Translations under genes and position numbers: made by a program
Shown here: one piece after another, positions 1 through 12,000 of the stretch
Layout: each line of letters begins with the position of its first letter
Position numbering within the stretch: the first letter of the stretch is position 1
The notes under the pieces: model-generated
What the model was told of the DNA's origin: nothing
Database searches by the model: none
Seen by the model: only the letters and a program-made list of their open reading frames with translations
DNA from: Denitromonas ohlonensis
Lineage (GTDB): Bacteria; Pseudomonadota; Gammaproteobacteria; Burkholderiales; Rhodocyclaceae
Assembly: GCF_007625205.1 (NCBI RefSeq)
Contig: NZ_VMNI01000008.1
Location: forward strand, 62,001-126,000
DNA length: 64,000 nucleotides
Direction of reading: 5' to 3'

Positions 1-2
1 AG

Positions 3-3000
3 GTCGGCATCGGCTTCTCGGTGTCGGTGAACACCATCGTCTCCGACGTGGCCGCCTATATCGGCAACTTCGACCCGCTCGGCCTCGACCTCGTGCCGGC
101 GCTGGGCAACATCAGCACCACCGGCAAGGTGAATCTGGTCGCCGTGTCGGAAGTCTCGCAAGGCGCCTACTCGGTCGCCGGCGCGCTCGCCACCGACAGC
201 AAGGCCCAGACCGACATGCCCGCCGGCGCCAGCGATACGCAGGACGGCGGCGGCAGCGGCACGGCGAGCAAGTCCGGCAAGGGCAAGTTCGGCGTGGCCG
301 TGTCAGCCGATGTGTCGATCAACGACGTGACGGCTGACACCAAGGCCTATGTGTCCGATGGCGCCACCATCTCGGCCGCCACCGCGCTCGACCTCGACGC
401 CACCAACACCCTCGCCCTGTCGGCCCTCTCGGGCGCGGTCACCATCTCCACCCAGCAAAGCGGCAACGCGCTGGCCGGCTCCTACGCGCAGAACTCGCTC
501 GCCGGCACCACCGCCGCCTATGCCGACGACGCCACGCTCACGCTGACCGGCCCGCTCACCGCCGACGCCAAGACCACCGGCACCATCGAAACGCTCTCCG
601 CCTCGATCGCCGGCACCAAGGGCAAGGTCGGCGTGGCCGGCTCGGTGTCGATCAACGACATCGACAACAGCACCAAGACTTACCTCAGCAATGTGCTGCT
701 CACCGGCGTGAGCACGGTCGGCCTCACCGCGCTGGACGACTCGACCATCCGCGCCATCGCCGGCGCCATCGCCTTTGGCGGCAAGGCCGGCATCGGCCTG
801 TCCTTCAGCTGGAACCAGCTCGACAACGACACCGAGAGCTGGATCGCCAACAGCGATGTGGACGCCACCGGGCTGGTTTCGGTCGCCGCCACCACCGACA
901 ACAGCATCGACACCATCTCGGCCGCCATCGGCGCCAGCAAGGGCCCCATGGCCGGCGCGGCGGCCGTGACCATCAACACCATCGACAACAGCACCAAGAC
1001 CTGGATCGCCGGCACCCGCGGCGGCGACGGCGTCGACAGCGCCGCCAACATCGCGCTGCTCTCGACCGACAGCTCGCGCATCTTCGGCCTGGCCGGCGCG
1101 CTCGGTGCCACCACCGGTTCGGCCGGCGTGGGCGTGACCTTCGCCTGGAACGATGTCGACAACATCGTCGACGCCCGCCTCAAGAACAACGCCAACGCCG
1201 AATCGACGGCCGGCGACATCACCGTCAAGGCCGATTCGAGCACCCACATCGAGGGCATCTCCGCCGCCGGCGGGGTGTCCGGCAAAGCCGGCGTCGCCGG
1301 TGCGGCCACGGTGGTGCAAGCCAAGAACACCGTCAAAGCCAGCATCGACGCCGGCTCGACGGCGATCGCCGACGGCAACGTGCATGTCGGCGCCTCGGAT
1401 GATGTCGACCTCTTCAGCCTGGCCGGCAACGTGGCCGGCGGCGGCAAGGCCGGCATCGGCGCCTCGGCCTCGGTGCTGATCACCAACAACACCGTTGAAG
1501 CACGCATCGACGGCAGCGCCACCGGTCGCGGCAAGCGGGGCGCCATCGATGTGCCCACTGGCGACAAGAACAGCGCCGGCACGCTGCTGACCGAATCCAC
1601 CCGCGGCGTGGCCGTCACCGCCACCTCGCATGAAGACATCGAAACCATTGCCGCCGGCGGCTCGGGCGGCGGCAGCGCCGGCGTGGCGGGCTCGGCCACC
1701 GTCACCGACCTGACCGAAACCACCACCGCCGCCATCGGCAGCGGCGCCACCATCAACCCGCTCGACGACGGCAGCAGCACGCAGGACGTGACCGTGCGCG
1801 CCTCCGACGAAACCACCCTGCTCGGCGTCGCCGGCGCGGTGGCCTTCGGCGGCAGCGGCGGCGTGGGCGCCGGCGCCGACGTCGGCCTGATCGGCAAGAC
1901 CACCACCGCCAGCGTGGCCGGCAACGTCAAAACCAACGACACCGTCACCGTCGAGGCGCGCAGCGAAGAGGACATCACCTCGGTCGCCGCCTCGCTGTCG
2001 GTCGGCGGCTCGGCCGGCATCGCCGGCTCGGCCTCGGTGTATGTGGTCGACGTCACCACCAAGAGCGAAATCGCCGACGGCGCCACGGTGCACAGCGACG
2101 GCAACGTGATCGTCTCGGCCGATGACGACAACGAAATCGACATGATCGCCGGCAACGGCGCCTTCGGCGGCAGCGCGGGCGTGGGTGCTTCGGCCGCGGT
2201 GGCGATCATCAACAAGACCGTCACCGCCCGCGTGGGCACCGGCGCCACCGTCGACGCGCTCGGCAAGGCCACCGGCGTCACCGTGGCCGACGGCAGCTTC
2301 GACACCACCTACACCGCCAACGGCACCGACGAGGGCGAAATCAGCGCCCCCGCCGCCAGTAACCCCGACGGCAGCGACAGCCAGGCCCTCACCGGCCAGC
2401 GCACCGGCATCCGTGGCACCGCCACCGGCTTCCAGGGCCTGGCGGTGACCGCCACCAACCAGGACGACATCGAAACCATCTCGGCCACCGGCTCGGCCGC
2501 GGGCAGCGCCGCCATCACCCTGGCCGGCGATGTGAACGTCATCACCACGAACACCACCGCCGACATCGCCGACAACGCGCAGATCAACCAGAACACCGGC
2601 ACCGGCGCCGCCGCCGGCCAGTCGGTGCTCGTCGCGGCGGGTAACGACCACTACCAGATGGGCATCGCCGGCTCCGCCTCGGGCGCCGGCGCGGTCGGCA
2701 TCGGCGCCGCCGCCGACGTGCTGGTGGCCAAGCACACCACCACCGCCAAAGTGGGCGACTCGGCCGACGTGCGTGCCCGCAAGGACGTGTCGGTGATCGC
2801 CAGCGCGCAAGAAGAAATCCTCTCCATCGCCGCCGGTCTGGGCGTGGGCGGCACGGTCGGCGTGGCTGGCTCCACCTCGGTGCTGTCGATGACCAACGTC
2901 ACCAGCGCCACCACCGGCACGGGTTCGGTGGTCGATGCCGACGGCAATGTGCGCATTGTCGCCACCGATCACACCGAAACCGACGTGGTCGACGGCACCC

Positions 3001-6000
3001 TCGCGGTCGGCCTCGGCGCGGCTGGCGTGGGCGGCGCGGTCGGCGTGACGCGTATCGAAAAAGACACCACCGCCGGCGTCGGCGTGGGCGCCACGGTCAA
3101 TGCCCGCGGCAACAACACCGCCAGCATGCAGGCGCTATCGGGCAACGACCTCACCGACCGCGATGCCATCACCGGCCTGATGGTCGAAGCCAACTCCAGC
3201 GAAGACCTGTTCTCGGTCGCGGCCAGCGGCGCGGGCGGCTTCTACGCCGGCGTGTCGGGCGCGGTCACCGTCACCAGTGTGGATTCGGACACCACCGCCG
3301 TCATCGGCAACGGCGCGCTGATCAACCAGGGCGTAACCAACGGCAGCGCGACGCAGGATGTGAACGTCAGCGCCAAGAACCACGCCAGGCTCGACGCCTA
3401 CACCGGCTCGCTGGCAGGCGGCGCCGTCGGCGCGGCCGGCGGCGTGGATGTGGGCACGATCAAGAACGACACCACCGCCCTGATCGACAACAACGCGCAG
3501 GTCTCGGCCAAGCGCGATGTGGATGTGAACGCGCTCACCGACGCCGACATTGACTCGATCACGGTCAGCGCCGCGGGCGGCATCGGCGCGATCGCCGGCG
3601 GCATCTCGGTGTATAGCGTGGGCAGCGGCCTCGACGCCGAAGGGCGCAAGAAGCTCAAGTCCGACAGCGGCGACTTTGGTGATGTAAACAGCTACGCCGA
3701 CGACCAGGCCAGCGACGGCAGCATCAACAGCCTGCTCGCCGGCTCGGACGATGCGCGGATTCGCAACGCCGGCACGCAATCGCAGACGGCGCGCGCCGGG
3801 GTCAGCATTTCGGGCGATCTGGCCGGCGCCAACACGGCCGGCACCACCGCCACCATCGGCGACGCCAACATCACCACCGGCGGCGCCATCGACATCGACG
3901 CGCGTCAGGACATCGACGTCAAAGTGCTGGCCGGCGGTGCGTCGGTGGGCGGCGTGGGTCTGGGCGTCGGCGTCGGCGTCGTGGCGGTCAATGCCGGCAC
4001 GGCGGCCGATGTGGCTGCACTGGCCACACTCAACAGCGGCGGTGCCATTTCGGTAGGCGCCCACACCAAAACCGTCAGCGACCTGACCGGCTTTGCCGGC
4101 AGCTACGGCGGCCTCGCCGCCGACGCGGCGGTCGCCATCGTCACCGACAACAGCACCACCCGCGCCGCCATCGGCGACGGCGTGCAGATTGTCGACGCCA
4201 CCGGCGTCAGCGTCTCGGCCAGCGACGACCGCACCGCCGAGAGCGAAGCGGTCGGCGTCAGCGTGTCCGGCGGCGCGGCCGTCGGCGCCTCGGTGGCCAC
4301 CGCCACGCTGGGCGGCTCGACCACCGCCAGCGCAGGCGACAACCTGCTAGCCGGCCAGTCGGTGAACACGGTTGATAGCCTGACCGTGACCGCCGATTCG
4401 AGTACCACCGCCAAAGCCGAATCGATTGCCGGCAAGGCGGGCATCGGTCTGGCGGCCAGCGGCTCGGTGGCCACCGCCAAGACGACTCCAACCGTCAGCG
4501 CCATGATCGGCGACAACAGCCGCATCAAGGTCAGCGGTACCACCAACGTCAACGCGACCGGCCGCAGCAGCGCCGACGCCGACGCCATCGGCGTCAATGT
4601 GGCCGGCGGTGTGGGTATTGGCGCCTCGATCGCCACCGCCACCAGCGCACCGGACATCGACGCCGCCATCGGCGCGGGTGCGCGCATCACCGCCAATCAA
4701 GTGCGCATCGCCGCCACCCAGGCCATCCTCGGCAGCGGCACCTCGGCCTACGCGCTGGGCGCAGCGGGCGGCCTGCTCGCCGGGGTGAATGCCACCTACG
4801 CCGAGAGCAACAACAACGGCAAGGTCGACGCCAAGCTCGGCGACAACAGCGAGCTCGTGGTGGCCAGCAACGTCAATGTGGACGCCACCAACAACACCCG
4901 CCAGCGTACCGACGTGACCGGCGTGTCGATCGGCGGCGTGCTCGCCGCAGGTGCGACCATCGGCCATGCCAATTCGGACACCGAGACCCACGCCAGCCTC
5001 GGCAACGGCGTACAGGTCGCCAGTCTGGGCGGCCTGACCGGCCTGATCAGCGTCACCGCCGTCGGCACCGACGACAACATTGCCACCGCCGTCTCCGGCA
5101 GCGGCGGCCTGATCTCGGGCTCGGCCGCCAGTGTGGGCACCTTCAGCGAGAGCGACACCTCGGCACGCGTGGGCAGCGGTGACGCGACACACAGCCTCAA
5201 CGCGAGCACCGTCACGCTCACCGCCGACCACACCACCCAGTTCAACGGCAAGGTGGACAGCGTGTCGGCCTCGGCGGTCGGCGCCAGCGGTTCGAAGGCC
5301 CGCCACACGGTGAAAAGCACGGTGGAGGCCACGGTGGCCGACAACGGCCGCATCAATGCCAACCATGTCGACATCGACGCCAACAACCGCGCCCACAAGT
5401 TCTGGTGGGGCGCCAGTTCAGTGGCGGCAGACGCAGCCACCAACGCCGACTCCGCTGCCTGGAACATCAAATCCGGCTCGGGCGGCGCGCTCAACGCCGC
5501 CGCCGGCAGCAGCCGCAGCACGGTCACGCTCACCACCGTCGCGCGCATCGGCCAGAACGCACAAGTGCATGGGCTGATGCCCGCACTGGGCGAAGGCAGC
5601 TTCAGCATGGATGCCTTCAACGACGTCATCGGGCACGACAAGTCCAAGCTCGACTCGGGCGGTCTGGTCGCTGTCGCGGCAACCGAAACCCACTTCACGG
5701 CCACCGGCAATGCCACGGCCGAATTCGGCGCCGGCGCCCAGGTAACCAGCGACACCGGCGACATCACCGCCGGCACGCGCTCGCGGGTCGATCTCGACAC
5801 GCGCTCGTCGTCCGACACCTACGGTCTGGCCGGCGCGCCGATGGGCGAGGCCTGGTCGACCTGGACCGGCAACAACACCGCCATCGTCAGGTCCGGCGCA
5901 CGGCTGCTGGCCGATCAGGGCGGCGTGCATCTGGGCGGCGGTCAGGCCAGCGACGGCACCCGCACGGATATCGAGGCCGACTCCGATGTGCGTCTGTGGA

Positions 6001-9000
6001 ACAAGACCGCCTTCCCGATCAACTCCGATCCGGATGCGCGCACCACCGTGACCAGCAACGCCTCGGTGCAGCTGCTGGGCACCGCCGCCATCGAAACGGC
6101 CGGCGACATCACCTTGGCCGCCGACAAGGGCAAGATCGACGCCCACCATGTCGGTATCGGAAAGGACATCTACCGCGAAGCAGCCTCCGGCATCGTCAGC
6201 GGCATCAGCAATGCCTTTGGCGGCGACGACGTGTCCTTCGACATCGAAGGCGGCGAAACCGTGGTCGGCGGCAGCTCGACTGCGCAGATCGAGGGCTCCG
6301 CGCTGGCCGGTATCCACCGCTTCGAGTCGCTGACCCTCGAATACGAGCTGGTCGACGCGAGCGGAAACGTGGTGGCCTCGCCGGTCACCGGCACCGATGG
6401 TCGCGTGCTGTGGCGCCTCAAGGTCAGCAAGACCGACGGGGTGAACTACACCATCGATCCGGCCGTTGGCCTGGCCGCCAACATCCAGAAGCGCATCGAC
6501 AAGCTGCGTAGCCTGATGGAGCAGTACTCGGGCGACCCGGTGGCCGTGGGCGCCTACGAGTCGGAGATCAAGTTCCTGCAGTTCAAGCTGGTCGAACTCG
6601 GCCTGGCCAGCGGCGACCCCAACGGCACCAACTTCAACACGGGCAACTGGAACAACCCCAGCCCGAAAGAAGTGAAACTCGAAGAGATCGCGCAGAAAGA
6701 AGCGCAGATCGACAGCCTCGGCAATGACATCGTATCGACCACCGACGGGGCCACCACCACCACCGACGGCGCACTGACCGCGCAGACCACACTGACCACC
6801 GACGCCGGCACGGTCGTGCTGCGCGCCGACAGCATCAACGGCAACAACGCCACCATCCAGACCAACCTCGCCGGCATGGGTAATTTCAACGCCGCCGACG
6901 GTGATTACCTGAACCTGATTGGCCAGCAGGGTACGGCGGCCAGCTTGCGCAGCGACATCAATACCTTGCAGGGCCAGCTCAGCGCCGACCGCACTTCGCT
7001 GGCCACCAGCAATGCCAACATCGACACCTTGCTGGGCAATATCGCCAGCCGCCAGAGCCAGATCGACACGCTGCTTGCCACCAACGGCGCGCAGTCGCAG
7101 ATCGACGCCCTGCGCGCGCTCAACGACACCGACCGCAGCGCCGCCACCAGCGAACTGGGCACCGCCAACAGCCTGCTGGCCGGCATCGCCACCAAGAGCA
7201 CCCTGCTCGACCAGAAGGCTGGCTCGCTGAACAGCACCTACACCACCATCAACAGCCTGCAGAGCACCCTGCGCAGCCGCTTTGCCAATGGCAGCGCCGA
7301 CAGTAGCCGGGTCGCTGCCGTCACCAACCTGCAAAGCAGCAACACCAGCCTGCGCGGCGACGTGAGCACCCTGGCCGGCAGCATCAACGGCGCCGATGCA
7401 ACCGTGGCCGGCGCCAGCACGACGGTGGCCGGAAACCTCACGACGGTGCAGGGCTATGAAACCGATCTGGGCACGGCACAGACCGACCTGGTGGCGCTCG
7501 AAGCGCAACTGCCCGGCCTGTCCGATGTGCCCGCCAACGGCCCGATTGCCGACTTCATGCATGTTGACGACATCACCGTGCGGCTGGGCAACATCGACGT
7601 GACCGCCGACAACCTGACGGGCACCGGCGCGCTGCGCGCACCGGGCGACGCGAAGATCAGCATCGTCAACAACACGCCCGACTTCCTCGTGCTGGGCAAA
7701 CTCACCGTCGATAGCGACAGCGGCGGCGAGATCCGTCAGAACGGCTTCCTCATCAACGACAACAACGAGATCCGCCGCATCAACCTCAACAACCAGGCAC
7801 CGAGCCTGACGCTGCAGACCAAGCACAACAATGGCGCCGGCCTGCCGCAGATCGAGGTGATCAGCAACTACGACCCGAACAGCGCCAAGAACGCCAATCT
7901 GCCCGCCCCCTCGCCCGACATCCAGCTCTCGGACGACGTGAGCAACCCGCTCGGTCTGGTGCGCGTGTATAGCCAGGCCGGCAGCATCTACGTCGATGGC
8001 GACATCCGCGCCGCGCAGGTCGACGTGCAGGCCGACAACGGCGACTTCGTGCAGAGCTTTGTCGACGGCTTCTACCACTCCTCGGGCGATCCGGCCGCCA
8101 ACGTGCAGGGCGGCCAGACGAGCACGCCGGCCGGCAAGGGCATCGTGGCCAATGGCAGCGTGTTCATCAGCGCGCGCTACCTGAACATCAACGGCCTGGT
8201 CCAGAGCGGCATCGAAACCTGGAACATCACCCTGCCGACCACCCCGGTGCTCACCGGCCCGGCCAGCCTGTACGGCCTCAACCAGAGCGCGCTCGACACC
8301 CTGGTGGAGAACTGGAAGAACAGCACCGGCCCGCAATACTCCACGCTGGCCGCAGCGGGCGGCGCGGTGGTGTTCAACGCCGCGCTGAACCGCATCGAAG
8401 CCAACGCCAGCTATGCCCACACCGACATGGGCACCAGCGGCTGGGCGCAGCGCACCAGCAGCTTCGGCGGCCTCTACCCGCTGATTTCCGACTACGGCAA
8501 CATCGGCGCCAGCTACGACCCGAGCGTGACCGGCGGGCGCTTCGTGCTCGACGGCGAAGCGGTCAAGGGCGGCTACATCCAGCTCTACGGCCAGATCCTC
8601 AACACCGCAGGCAGCGCCTCGCGCCTGAAGGTGCTCGATGGCTTCGGCCAGATCGTGGTCACCAACCCGACCGACCGCGCGGTGGTGGTCAACAACCTGA
8701 GCACCGGCACCGATGCCGACGGCAGCGGTCGTGGCGTCCGCGGGGTGATCGACATCACCGACATCCAGCGGGTGAACACCACCAACGGCACCAGCGATGC
8801 CATCCACACCGTCATCACCCGCGAGAACAACACGGTCATGCTCGACCAGACCGGCCGCTGGGAAGGCAGCGTGTTCAACCCCAACTACCGCTTCACCGGG
8901 GCCGACACCACCGCCGCCGACGGCCGCAACACCACCTACGACCCGCAAACCGGCCTGCGCTACGTGTGGACCACCGCCACGGACAAGTCGACCAACACCT

Positions 9001-12000
9001 ACTGGCAGTTCTCGGGCACGCAGTTCCTGGGCATCTCGGCGCTGCGCACCCGCCCCTCCGGCACGGTCGAATCCAAGCGTGGCCCCTACACCACCGGCAC
9101 CCGCCGGCTGGACGACGGCACCTACCTGCTGCGCGACACCAGCCTCACCGGCACACCGCTGAAGACCACCTCCGACACCCGGACCACCTCCGACCACTGG
9201 ACCAAGACCAAGGAGTGGACCGACTGCAACTGGTGGACGGTCTGCATCGCGCAGGACTACCACTCCAAGTGGACCCAGAGCACCGGCACGCAGACCATCA
9301 CCACCTTCTCGCTCAAGGCGGACTACCCGATCAACGTCGAGTTCTCGGGTCAGGATACGGGCCTGGTGGCCATCAACTCGAAGAGCGACGTCACCCTTAA
9401 CGGGCTGATCAACAACCGCTTCGGCGACACCACCATCACGGCCGGCGTCAATCCGGGCGTGGGCGTCACCAGCAACCCGGCGCTGGTCAAGGCCGGGCAG
9501 TCCATCCTGCAGGGCAGCGAAGACGCACTGGTCACCGGCCAGACGCTCAACTTTGCGGCGTCCTACAGCGTGGGCACCACCGGCAGCAACGCCAACCCGG
9601 TCAATATCGACCTCAACGGCGGCACGCTCAACGCGGCGGTGGCCAGTGGCAACCTGGCCTTGCGCCAGGCCAATGGCGATCTGTCGATCGGCATCGTCAG
9701 CGCCGGTGGCGCGGCCAACGCCGGCCTCGGCCAAGTGCTGATCGCCGCCGACGGCCACCTGAGCATGGCTGGCCCGTTGTCCAGCGTCACCGGCAACCAG
9801 ATCGAGCTGGTCTCCGAGAACGGCAGCATCGGCAGCGCCACCGACCCGTTCCGCATCAAGGCCGGCTTCACCAGCAACCTGGCCGAACGTCGCTTCTACG
9901 GCGTGACCGCCGCCGCCCGCGAGAGCATCTTCCTCGACAGCGAAAGCTGGATCGGCAACCTCGGAGCCGATTTGCTGGTCTCCAGCATCACCTCGACCAC
10001 CGGCGACGTGCAGGTGCGCACGCCGGGCCGCATCATTGACAACAACCCCTTCGAAACCCGCGACGAGCGCACCTACGCGCAACTGCTCACCTTGTGGGAA
10101 GAGTTGTCCCTGCTCGAAAACACCACCAAGAACGCCGAGAAGCAGCAAGCGGCCATCGCCGCCTTCGAGGCCGGTGCCAGCCAGGAATACCGCATCTACT
10201 GGCAGATCCGGAACCAGCAGGCCGACCCGAGCAGCTTCGACGCCAACCACACGGTGGCGCTGAGTACCGCGCAGGAAACGGCCATGCGCGACAGCCTGGC
10301 CCAGCAAGGCAAAACGCAGACCGAGATCGACACCCTGGTGCGCGACTACAGCAAGAACAAGACCGACGAGTACCGCGCCCTGCACGAGAAGCTGTACGCC
10401 ACGCCGGTCTACGAGAACCTCATCCCGGTGGGCTATCAGGACGGCTTTGCCTACGCCGCCACGCAGACCGAACGCGACGCCCAACTCAAGGGCTCGTCGT
10501 GGAGCGAGCACGAGCTGGGCATCGCCTTCTCGCCGGGTCTGCTCAAGGAGACCACCGACACCAACCCGGTGCTCAAGGACCCGAACGTGGCTGGCACCAG
10601 CGTCACGCTTTTGGCCGACCAGGGCATTGGCGAGACCGGCCTGACCCGCATGATCGACCTCAGCCTGAATCCGGGCCTCATCTCGGATGACGACAAGGTC
10701 GCCCTGGCCGCTGCCGAGCGCAACGACCTGAGCATCAATGGCGGCATCGCCAGCGTCACCCAGCGCAAGCCGGTGGTCGTTGGTGGCAACGGTCTGCTCA
10801 CGGTCACCGACCGCGCCGGCAACGCCGTGGCCGGCGATGTCTTCCTCGCCTCCGAAACCTCGGTCAATGTGGGCGCTATTCTCTCCACCGGAGAGACCCG
10901 CCTCAAGGCCGCCGGCAGCATCATGCATGGCGCCGGCGCCGGCCTGCCGTCCTTCGTGGCCAGCAGCCTGATCCTCGAATCGGCCAAGGGCGACATCGGC
11001 TCCGCCACCCAGCCGGTGCTGGTGCAACTGGGCGACAACGATCCGCTGATCGCCCGCGCCGACGGCGACATCTTCATCACGCAGCTCGGCAACGATCTGG
11101 CGGTCGACACCCTGTTCTCACGCGCCGGCATCTGGCTGACCGCGCCGGGGTCCATCGTCGATGCCTTCAACACCGACGACACCAACATCCGTTCGCAAAC
11201 GCTGAACCTGCTCGCCGGCGGCAGCCTCGGCAGCGCCAGCAACTTCCTCGACATCGGCCTCGGACCGCGGCTTGAGAGCGACACCGACGACACCGGCTAC
11301 CTCACCGCCAACGCCGGCACCGGCGCCTTCCTGCGCAGCCCGAGCCTGCCGCTGATCCTCCATCAGGTGGACGCCGGCACCGAGATCCGCGTGATCGGCG
11401 GGACCGACGTGGTCGTCGAAGGCGCAGTCACCGCGCCGGTGAGTGTCGATATCGCCGCCGGCGACGACGTGCGCTTCGATGGCGGCCAGATCGCCACCGA
11501 CACGGTCGCAATCTCCGCCGGCAGCGACGGCACGGGCAACGTGGCAGGCAGCAGCACCGCCGGCCCCGACATTGTCGCCACCACCTCGGCCTTCATCACC
11601 GCGCCGCAGGGCATCGGCACCGGCGCCCCGGTCGAAGTGCGCACCCCGCAACTCGACCTGCAGGCCGACACCATGGACGTGGTCGCCACCCCGCTGACCC
11701 CGGCCCAGCCGCTGATGATCAACGCCAGCGGCGTGGGCGGCAGCATGGCCAGCGACGTCACGCTCAATCTGGCCAGCGGCAGCTCGGTGACGATCGGCAC
11801 GCTGTTTGCCAACACCAGCCAGACCACCGCCACCACCCCGCTGTTCACCGTCACCGACGGCCAGCTGGGCGACTACGCCGCCTTCTACACGCCGGCCTTC
11901 GCGATACGGGTCGATCACCAGAACCGCGCCTTCCAGCCCGGCTTCGATGTGCGCGCCTTTACGCTCAGCGGCTTGTACGACATGGTGGTCACGCCCGAGT

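Noticed and set aside
303-2972. Long open frame on the minus strand opposite the giant exoprotein (and others at 680-2308 and 5418-11027)
   Set aside because: These are shadows of a very GC-rich repetitive gene; the translations are Gly/Ala/His/Arg low-complexity with no domain, start signal or operon logic.
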